Source: Epiperipatus broadwayi (Eukaryota > Onychophora > Udeonychophora > Euonychophora > Peripatidae). From it: 64,000 bases of DNA. The position numbers and the translations under genes were made by a program. Where the stretch lies: assembly GCA_028023455.1 (NCBI GenBank), contig JAQFVV010012446.1, positions 6,573,501 through 6,637,500 on the forward strand, written 5' to 3'. A model generated the notes under the pieces. It was not told the origin of the DNA. It searched no databases and worked only from the letters and a program-made list of their open reading frames with translations. Positions 56,816 through 64,000 of this stretch are shown here, in pieces; the stretch's first letter is position 1, and every line of letters starts with the position of its first letter.

Positions 56816-58776
56816 TATCAAAATGTGTATTATATTCCGCTATCTAAATGGGTGTTATATACAGAGATCGTATATTCTAATCATTACAATGATAAACTCA
56901 TCCTAAGGTCATCTGATATCTTGTGTATTGGTCATAAATAAAACAGTACTCATATATGATATAAATTGAATGTGTGGACTTTGAAGATGACCCTCATCCC
57001 CTTAAAACCATGCATACAATTCTAAAAAATAAATATATAGAATTCATGTGCACATATACCAAATTTGTTACTATCCAATGTCAAATATGTGGTTAGCAAA
57101 AGAACATGTGTAAAAGAATAAAGACCTAGAATACTTAATCTAGCATCTAAATAACTTTTCTGTAATAATTTACAATAATGATTAATAATTTTATCACTTA
57201 ATTAGTAGTAGTATTTTTTTTATAAATGAAATTAAAAGTCTAATGTAACTATTCTCTAATAATCCAAATTATTATATCTGATTCTTACTTATTTACAAAT
57301 ATCACAGACTTTAATTTCAATAGATTGAAAGTGGACAATAAATGGTTAAATTGTGGTTTAAAGATATTTGTAAATGATAAGTAGTCACCCGTATAACACA
57401 TATGCACATGCACACAGTAGTATAGAGGTGTTCCATTTATTATTGTGTGTCCAAAATCTATATAGTTAATGCATTTAACAATATATAGGTTGTAAATTAT
57501 TCTTAACATGGATGTGGGGGCCTTTATACCTCTATATCATTTGATGTCCATTGATTATTCAAGTTTACAGTAGATGGCTCTACAGTAGAGTGTAAATACT
57601 GTTAAGCTTTTTGTTGAAAGACAATTATTATTTTGATAAATAAACATAGTTACTTAATTCTGGATCATTAATGTAGTGTATGATTGGGTTTTTATATTTA
57701 TTATTTTGTCTTGCCCTGTATGGTTTGATGCAGATGGTAGATCATCCAACTTGGAATTACGAGTCTCCAGGATCAATTCTGCCTCTCGCAAGACTAGCAT
57801 TCGAACTTCTTTGAATTACTGAGAAATAAAGCCATGTGCCTTTTCTTTTTGTTTTATTTCATCTTGAATTTTAATCTTAAACCCCCATAATATCAGTTAA
57901 AATCTAAAGAGAGTTTGAAAAAAATTTTAAGGGATTGTAAAATTCTACAAATTGACAAATGGGTATTTAAATATTTTTATTTGAAGTTACCCAACCCTGT
58001 TTAATTTCAAATATGTTAGCATTGTCTTGTTGAGTAACATTATCATACTCAAAAGGAAATGTGTAATGGAAATAAGATACTGTTTCTATATTAATAACGT
58101 GGGTACCACAAGAAATAATAATAAATGAAGATAGCTAACTCCTGATATTTCCTCACTTGATTGCAAGCCACCTTTAAATGTATAAATGATTATATATGTG
58201 CTTGATGATGGAAGGATTCATCAAAGTTTAGGATTTATCTCTAAAATTAAAATATTAGAATAAATTATATTGTGAGGATAACATGCAATTCATTTGGTTA
58301 CACTTTTCATTTGTCTAGATCTTCAAGTCGACATCAGGCAGACAATTCAACAAAAATGCATATATATAACATTAACATTAATTTTACGTATACCCGCTAT
58401 AGAAATTTTCATGATCATTTAAGCAAAGACATTTGATGAAGAAATCAACCAGTCTCTTACAATAAATATGTTTCTGTCAAATAATTTGATATCATCAGCC
58501 GTTTTAGAAACTTTAATATCAAATTATGTGCCATGAATGTAATTAACTAGAAATTGTGTTCTTGCGTTTCATAGAATCTCAACTAATTTCGAAGGTTGAT
58601 AATGATTTGAGATTATTTTCAGAAACATACATCCAGCAAGAAATTGTTTGATTTTTTTATGACATATGTTCCTGGTTAAAAGATCTTGAATTTTTTTTAA
58701 GAAGGGATGTGTAAAATTAACATTAATATTATTACATATATGTGTGGGGTTTAATTAATTATTGTATATATATATA
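56816..58776. other. AT-rich intron with small repeat fragments
   Basis: About 57537-57600 is a fragment of the E family (GTCCATTGATTATTCAAG, TAGATGGCTCTACAGTAG). About 57725-57800 has 'TGATGCAGATGGTAGATC' and 'AGGATCAATTC', a decayed tRNA-type sequence. The rest shows nothing. Confidence 0.35.
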
Positions 58777-58937
58777 ATCATCATCAACCATTATCAGTCC
58801 ACTGCAAAATGAAGGTCTCTCCAAATTCAATCCATCTTCTCTGATCTTTAGCTTCTCTTCTCTACATCACCCCTGCACACTTTCTTATCTCACATGTGGT
58901 CTCTTTCTAGGTCTTTTACAATCTCTTGGAATCCAGT

Positions 58938-59456
58938 TTAAGATTTCAATTGTCCATCTATTATCATCTCTTCTAGCAATATTCCAGCCCAACTCCACTT
59001 CAGTCTTTTAATTTTTTCAATGAGGTCAGTAACACCTGTTTGTTCTCTTACCCATATATTGCGTTTTCGATCTCTTCTTGTTACTCCCAACATGCATCTC
59101 TCCATACTTCTTTGAGTGGTCTGAAGTCTCTGTATTGCTCTTCTATTAAGTGTCCAAGTCTCAGATCCATAAGTAAGAACTGGTAAAACACATTTATTAA
59201 AAACCTTCCTTTTCAAACACATAGGCATATTTCCTTTTAGTATCAAGTTATTTCTACCAAAAGCACTCCAACCAAGTTTAATTCTATGATTAATTTCATC
59301 CATTATGTTTCCATCTGTATTAATAATCTGACCAAGGTATTTGTAACTGTTAACTTCTTCTAACTCATCATAATCAATCTTTATTTTCATATTTTGAGAA
59401 AATCCATTAAACATTACTTTAGTCTTTTTAACATTTATCTTTAGTCCTACTTTCAT
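58938..59456 (-). pseudogene. LINE C-terminal fragment
   Basis: A 172-codon frame beginning MKVGLKINVKKTKVMFNGF directly after the frameshift and overlapping the main ORF by 29 nt. It covers the RT thumb and the RTE C-terminal region (YLGQIINTDGN, AFGRNN, LPVLTYGSETWTLNRR, WSWAG). It is then thrown out of frame by a 1-nt deletion at about 58980, giving ILLEEMIIDGQLKS and a stop. The lost region is legible in another frame downstream to about 58800. Confidence 0.85.
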
Positions 59457-61716
59457 CTGATAACTCCTGCAACATTTCCTGCAGCTCTAAAGCATTATTT
59501 GCAAAAACAACTACATCATCTGCAAAATCTAAATGACTTAAATAATCTCCATTTACTTTCACTCCTTTAGCTTCCCATTTTAATCCACAAAATACTTCTT
59601 GCAGCACTGCTGTAAAAAGTTTTGGAGATATGGAGTCACCCTGTCTTACACCCTTCTCAATGTTGACTTTCCTAGTATCATTATGTAATCTAATTGTTGC
59701 TGTTGCATTTTTATAAATATTCTTTAAAATATGACAATATCCTGGATCTATACCTTGATGATCCAATGCTTTAATCACTGAAGAAATGTTTATAGAATCA
59801 AATGCCTTTTCATAATCTACAAATCCAAAGCATAATGGCAACTCATATTCATTTGTCCTTTCTATAACTTCTCTCAATACCTGGATATGATCTACTGTAC
59901 TAAAACCACTTTTAAATCCAGCTTGTTCTCTTGGTTGGTGGAAATCCAATGTTCTCTGTAGACGAGTTGTAATTATCTTGGTAAAAATTTTGTATAAAAC
60001 TGATAAAAGGCTGATAGGTCTGTAATTTCTAATATCTTCTTTATCACCTTTTTTAAATATTAATATTAATACTGCATTCTTCCAATCATCTGGTACATCT
60101 TTATCATTTAGACATTTGGTATATAACTTTGCTAAAAAAAATTCTATTTCTTCACCTGCTTCTTTTAATATATCAATTATAATTCCATCATTACCTGGAG
60201 CCTTTCCTTTCTTCATACATTTAATTGCATGTCTCACTTCTTCATTTAAAATTCTGGGCAATTCAGAAGATATAATAGAAAAAAGAGGTACTTGTTCTTT
60301 ATTACTATATAATTCTTGATAAAAGTCTTCTACCCATTTCATGATGTCATCTCTCTTTTTAGTAATAATTCCATCTTTTTTTCTTATTGCAGATATAAAT
60401 TTCCTACCAATACCAAAATGTTGTTTTACACTCTTGAGACTTTTATTTTCTTCTACAGCTTTCCTTGCTAGTTCACAGTTATACTTTCTTATATCATTTT
60501 CAACTCTTTTCCACACCATTTTACAAAATTCAAGATATTCAATCCTTTTTAATGCATCATTTTTGTATATCTTCATATTCCTTCTTTTCTTCATAAATTC
60601 TCTAGTCTCAGTAGAAATTTTATTGGTCAATTGCTGCTTTTTTCTACCAGCTATCTTTGTTGCAGTTTTTAAAAGTGTATCAGTTATTTTCATATTAATT
60701 TCATTCAAATCTGAATCATGTTCAAAATCTACTAATACTTGAAACCGATTTGTAAGTTCTAATTTAAATTCATTAGAATGTTTCTGAAGATTAGGAATAT
60801 CAACTGTAAATATTGTTTTTCTTAATAATTTTTGTCTCTCTAGTTTTGCATTAACACATATCTTACATCTTACTAATCGATGATCACTTCCTGTGTTAAA
60901 TTTATTAAGAACATTACAATCTTGAAATATGTATTTTCTGTTAGTCAAAATATAATCCAATTCTGCTGTACCTTCATTTGGATGCTTCCATGTCCATTTC
61001 CTTTTAACATTTTTCTCAAAAAAAGAATTCATAATATAAAGTTTTTCTTTTTCTGCAAACTCCACAAGTCTATGTCCTCTCTCATTTCTATTACCATAAC
61101 CAAAATTACCTACAGCACTTTCATCTTTCATTTGTTTACCAATTCTAGCATTAAAGTCTCCCATAACAATTTTAAAATGTTGTTTACTCTGATCAAAAGC
61201 CTTTTGTACATCCATATAAAAATCTTCTACTACTTCATCACTATGAGAACTTGTTGGGGCATAAACCTGAATTATCTGCATTTGGTATCTGCTATTAAGT
61301 TGTATAACTAATCTTGCCACTCTGTCCGATACACCATCAATCTCCACAATGTTGTTCTTCCACTTTTTATTTATAATGAATCCTACTCCACTTGTATTTC
61401 CAATATTTGTGCCTTTATAATAGAGTACATGTCCACTTTTTAAATCAATTGTCTCTTCACCTTTTCTTCTAACTTCACAAAGTCCAATAATGTCCCATTT
61501 AATATAAGACAGTTCTTCTAATTCTTGCAATCTTCCTTCACTTGAAAGTGATCTGCAGTTGTAAGTACCTAAATAAAAAGTCATCATCAAATGGCAGCCT
61601 GGGTCCACAATCAGGGGATTCTTAGCACCCTCCGCCTTCAGCCACCAACTGCTGCCTTGGTTGGTGACTTTACAGCCTCCTGGGAATAAGGGCCATGATT
61701 TATTTTTGTCTGTCAT
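59428..61716 (-). CDS. LINE endonuclease-reverse transcriptase, main ORF
   Basis: 762 codons. Residues about 47-290 form an APE-type (exonuclease-endonuclease-phosphatase) domain: TYNCRSL at 51-57, GLCEVRR at 78-84, VYAPTS at 151-156, MGDFNARIG at 185-193, LDYIL at 253-257 and SDHRLV at 277-282. The RT domain covers about 490-745: [27 protein letters not shown] at 554-572, [15 protein letters not shown], motif [11 protein letters not shown] at 632-641, motif B RQGDSISPKLF at 691-701 and FADD at 731-734, so all catalytic residues are present. The frame ends early (LSDESRTKDKC) because of a frameshift; the next frame resumes with KVGLKINVKKTKVM. The start codon lies 2 nt from the M junction, so the true N terminus is uncertain. 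Such proteins nick target DNA and copy their own RNA. Confidence 0.93.
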   Translation of the reverse strand: MTDKNKSWPLFPGGCKVTNQGSSWWLKAEGAKNPLIVDPGCHLMMTFYLGTYNCRSLSSEGRLQELEELSYIKWDIIGLCEVRRKGEETIDLKSGHVLYYKGTNIGNTSGVGFIINKKWKNNIVEIDGVSDRVARLVIQLNSRYQMQIIQVYAPTSSHSDEVVEDFYMDVQKAFDQSKQHFKIVMGDFNARIGKQMKDESAVGNFGYGNRNERGHRLVEFAEKEKLYIMNSFFEKNVKRKWTWKHPNEGTAELDYILTNRKYIFQDCNVLNKFNTGSDHRLVRCKICVNAKLERQKLLRKTIFTVDIPNLQKHSNEFKLELTNRFQVLVDFEHDSDLNEINMKITDTLLKTATKIAGRKKQQLTNKISTETREFMKKRRNMKIYKNDALKRIEYLEFCKMVWKRVENDIRKYNCELARKAVEENKSLKSVKQHFGIGRKFISAIRKKDGIITKKRDDIMKWVEDFYQELYSNKEQVPLFSIISSELPRILNEEVRHAIKCMKKGKAPGNDGIIIDILKEAGEEIEFFLAKLYTKCLNDKDVPDDWKNAVLILIFKKGDKEDIRNYRPISLLSVLYKIFTKIITTRLQRTLDFHQPREQAGFKSGFSTVDHIQVLREVIERTNEYELPLCFGFVDYEKAFDSINISSVIKALDHQGIDPGYCHILKNIYKNATATIRLHNDTRKVNIEKGVRQGDSISPKLFTAVLQEVFCGLKWEAKGVKVNGDYLSHLDFADDVVVFANNALELQEMLQELSDESRTKDKC

Positions 61717-61717
61717 A

Positions 61718-61996
61718 ATTGTATATATGTATTGGAAAAATATTTATCATTTACACAAACATTCATTCTGCCTTATCAGGCAACTGAGAAGAAAGACCAT
61801 GGTGTTTCTTGATCTTAAACTCAGAGGTAAAAAGCCAATAAACTCACCATGCTGGCTAATGCGTGTTGGTGAGCAGCCCATCCATGTTTTATATATATGA
61901 ATAATCACATAGTAATAACAGCTGCAACGACAAGAACGTATGGAGTGGACATTTAGGAGTTAACACTGCTCAGTTCCTTTAAGGCCTCCAAGAGGA
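61718..61996 (+). repeat. Module M, inverted against LINE copy 1
   Basis: Nearly identical to 46626-46903 but here it points away from the LINE: it reads on + while the LINE is on -, starting 2 nt from the LINE start codon. The arrangement [M inverted][LINE sense], with M's first bases at the joint, is what 5' inversion by twin priming produces if M is the LINE 5' leader. It contains a short open frame MVFLDLKLRGKKPINSPCWL that need not be translated. Confidence 0.8.
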
Positions 61997-62216
61997 ATTA
62001 AATGGTCTCCTTTCAGTTGATAGCAAACTCCTTTCTGCAATTATATATATATATATTAAATGTAAAATACAATACCCATTATAAAAAATATTATATATAA
62101 AATATAAATAATTAACGGTAAATGCAATATTATAGTTTAAATTCTTTTGAAGCGCTTTTGATTACGTAGTAATCTATGCTAGCTTTAACTGAATTTCAAA
62201 TTTTTTAAACTTAATG

Positions 62217-63060
62217 TTACGTATATTTCCATAGGCTGTGTATGGCCATATTTGCAACTTGCCTATTAATAACATCATCCTTATATTTATCAATCAAAAT
62301 TGCCTCTTTAATTTTCCTCTTTTTATGATTTCTTTCTTCCATTAATATTTTTATTTCATTACTATTAAATGTAAACCTATAATTACAAGTTTTTTCATGG
62401 TCAAAGAATACTGAAGCTGTATTAAATTGACTATTTACATTATTTTTAATTCGATTATATAATAATTGATGCTCCTTCAATCTTTTTTCCACAGAACATC
62501 TCGATTCACCAATATATAATTTCTGACATCCACATGAAATCTGATAAATTATATTACTTCTTTGCAATTTAGGAATTATACTCTTAGAATTATTAATCAA
62601 TCAATTAACATTCGGAGGAACACAAAATGAAATATTATACTTTTCTTTAAATATATTCTTAATTAATTTAGATTGCATGTTATTTATAAACGGCATTGAT
62701 ATCCATTTTTTATTATCTAAGGTAACACTCCAAACTCTCTTCATATTATTAAATGAATTTACTGTATGCAAGATTTGGTTTTTATCTTAACCAGCCTTTA
62801 AAAGTTCATTAGCAAAGAGTTCAATATTTAAAATTTTATCACTCTTATATTTACATAATTTATCATTGCGATGCAAAAACGATTTCAGACTTGCCATTTT
62901 ATGCATCATTGGAACACGTGATTTAAAATGAATATATCCTCTTTCTCCAATAGGTTTAAAAATTAATTTATAATTTAAATCAGTAGCATCTCTAAATATT
63001 TGTCAATCCAAAAATTTTTTATTTTTATTTTTCCATTTTGTTCATTGCATCGCAATGATA
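62217..63060 (-). pseudogene. PLE C-terminal region with GIY-YIG domain, left copy
   Basis: The last 127 codons (62217-62600) are open: NIIYQISCGCQKLYIGESRC, then SVEKRLKEH, with the PLE-type C-x-C before Y-I-G, a conserved Arg in the following helix, DHEKTCNYRF, and KEAILIDK supplying the expected Glu. Upstream (to about 63060) the same strand reads through two stops: 'IFRDATDLNYKLIFKPIGER', 'VPMMHKMASLKSFLHRNDKL' and 'INNMQSKLIKNIFKEKYNIS', i.e. the region linking RT and nuclease. The RT catalytic core itself is absent. The nuclease would nick target DNA for priming, but the element is 5'-truncated and interrupted. Confidence 0.88.
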
Positions 63061-63700
63061 AATTATATAAATATAAGAGAGATAAAATTTTAAATATTTA
63101 ACTCTTTGCTAATGAACTTTTAAAGGTTGGTTATGATAAAAACCAAATCTTGCATACAGTAAATTCATTTAATAGAAGAGAGTTTGCAGTGTTGCCTTAG
63201 ATAATAAAAAATGGATGTCTATGTCGTTTATAAATAGCATGCAATCTAAATTAATTAAGAATATATTTAAAGAAAAGTGTAATATTTCATTTAGTGTTCC
63301 TCCAAATGTTAATTGATTGATTAATAATTCTAAGAGTATAATTTTTAAATTGGAAAGAAGTAATATAATTTATCAGATTTCATGTGGATGTCAGAAATTA
63401 TATATCGGTGAATCGAGATGTTCTGTGAAAAAAAGATTGAAGGAGCATCAATTATTATATAATCGAATTAAAAATAATGTAAATAGTCAATTTAATACAG
63501 CTTTATTATTCTTTGACCATAAAAAAACTTGTAATTATAGGTTTACATTTAATAGTAATGAAATAAAAATATTAATGGAAGAAAGAAATCATAAAAAGAG
63601 AAAAATTAAAGAGGTAATTTTGATTGATAAATATAAGGATGATGTTATTATTAGGCAAGTTGCAAATATGGCCATACACAGCTTATGGATATTTACGTAA
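63050..63700 (+). pseudogene. PLE C-terminal region with GIY-YIG domain, right copy
   Basis: Mirror copy; the open part is 63317-63700 (127 codons) with the same C-x-C/Y-I-G and R-L-K-E-H residues, a few substitutions (KLERSN, LLFFDHKK, KEVILIDK) and a final WIFT. Upstream, 'RIKILNIXLFANELLKVGYD' and 'FKEKCNISFSVPPNVN' are readable down to about 63050. The TGA after PPNVN is present in both arms. Truncated further than the left copy. Confidence 0.87.
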
Positions 63701-63830
63701 CATTAAAATAAAAAAATTTGAAACTCAGTTAAAGCTGATGAGGATTATTACATAATCGAAAGTGCTTCAAAAGAATTTAAACTATAATATTGCATTTACC
63801 ATTAATTATTTATACTTTATATATATACAG

Positions 63831-64000
63831 AGAGAGAAAGAGATGGATGAGAGGAATAATTCTCCTTATCTATGGTACAAATTTTGTATATATAGCTATT
63901 AAGAAGTTGTGTGCAATATAAGTTAAATACTGCAAATTATCAAAGCATTGGAATATAATCAGAATACTGCTAAATATTTGTTAAGATTGTACATTAAATA
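63831..64000. other. AT-rich end of window
   Basis: Short (AG)n run AGAGAGAGAAAGAGATGG then AT-rich intron. Nothing recognised. Confidence 0.4.

Larger units (their letters stand above)
58777..61716 (-). mobile_element. RTE/BovB-like LINE, near-complete copy 1
   Basis: About 2.9 kb on the - strand; its 3' end is the ATGATG-type tail at about 58777-58790. One long frame (762 codons) encodes endonuclease and RT, and a second frame holds the C-terminal part. Length, single-ORF layout, sequence motifs and the short microsatellite tail fit the RTE clade (source of the bovine 'craniofacial development protein 2' sequences). The 5' limit coincides with inverted module M at 61718. The C-terminal part has a 1-nt deletion near 58980 and a 13-nt deletion near 58890 relative to copy 2, so the element is not intact. 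Confidence 0.95.
62085..63830. mobile_element. Head-to-head pair of Penelope-like element fragments (giant palindrome)
   Basis: Arms of nearly 800 bp (about 62085-62870 and 63048-63830) separated by about 180 bp that belongs only to the left (-) copy. Outer ends ATTAACGGTAAATGCAATAT / ATATTGCATTTACCATTAAT pair. Both arms encode the C-terminal part of a PLE protein including the GIY-YIG nuclease. The arms differ at many sites, so the structure is not new. Just outside the right ORF lies CTGATGA GGATTATTACATAATC GAAA (63736-63762), a hammerhead-like core. The left counterpart keeps the stem (GATTAC/GTAATC) but has lost CTGATGA. Confidence 0.88.

Noticed and set aside
60116-61311. Several long + strand frames (67-143 codons) across the LINE, and similar - strand frames at 47.1-49.7 kb
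   Set aside because: They are shadows of the LINE coding strand; their sequences are back-strand readings of endonuclease/RT codons.
62085-63830. A repetitive array as possible CRISPR-like structure
   Set aside because: Repeats are inverted, few and long, with no regular spacers. The sequence is clearly eukaryotic (spliced VPS13 exons, LINEs).
57700-64000. Search for a further VPS13 exon downstream of 52101
   Set aside because: No phase-0 AG/GT-bounded segment with the expected W-S-D-K-F/S-L-D pattern was found on the + strand. The next exon is presumed outside the window.

Overview
This window looks like a piece of a large, very AT-rich animal genome, most likely an invertebrate and perhaps a chelicerate or other arthropod. 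That guess rests on intron size, repeat content and protein style, because no lineage marker is present. The only host gene I can support is a VPS13-type lipid-transfer protein gene on the + strand. Six short exons were found, at 458-544, 1730-1840, 12388-12489, 26960-27004, 33873-33965 and 52003-52101. Each is flanked by AG/GT, each is a whole number of codons (29, 37, 34, 15, 31 and 33), and all read in phase 0. They encode part of the VAB (WD40-like) region; the gene continues beyond both ends of the window. Introns of roughly 1.2, 10.5, 14.5, 6.9 and 18.0 kb carry almost everything else.

The introns are filled with mobile elements of several kinds. (1) RTE/BovB-like LINEs: a nearly complete copy at 58.8-61.7 kb (-), with APE-type endonuclease and reverse transcriptase motifs; a broken copy at 46.9-49.6 kb (+); a 3' stub at 53.16-53.40 kb (-); and an old relic at 23.84-24.70 kb (+). 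All three 3' ends that can be seen finish in an ATG-rich microsatellite. (2) Penelope-like (PLE) remnants encoding a GIY-YIG nuclease: two inverted copies forming a giant palindrome at 62.1-63.8 kb, and an internally duplicated relic at 38.5-39.0 kb. (3) A decayed hAT/ZMYM (TTF zinc-finger) transposase at 9.26-11.63 kb. (4) A second type of LINE reverse-transcriptase relic near 42.2-42.8 kb (-). (5) tRNA-derived SINE-like sequences.

The most striking property of the window is the number of long palindromes. At least a dozen fold-back structures occur, in several unrelated sequence families: a tRNA-like fold-back family with about five copies, a 'GGCAAAACTCTCCATAC' family with about ten, and others at 7.4, 8.0-9.2, 29.5, 30.4, 32.1, 39.7, 41.8, 50.4-51.1, 51.4, 54.0 and 55.5 kb. 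Several unrelated families share a small core, CTGATGA / short hairpin / GAAA, which resembles the hammerhead ribozyme core known from PLE terminal repeats. The same core sits just downstream of the GIY-YIG reading frame at 63.74 kb. My unifying inference is that many of these palindromes are head-to-head copies of PLE-type terminal sequences.

Other items of note: a 465-bp near-identical tandem duplication at 34.9-35.85 kb; an AT-rich, G-poor 4-kb block at 14.7-18.9 kb; two extra VPS13 exons that may be a lineage-specific or optional insertion inside a VAB repeat; and LINE copies that share a frameshift apparently caused by loss of one 8-nt repeat unit. Most of the remaining sequence is AT-rich intron in which I see nothing.
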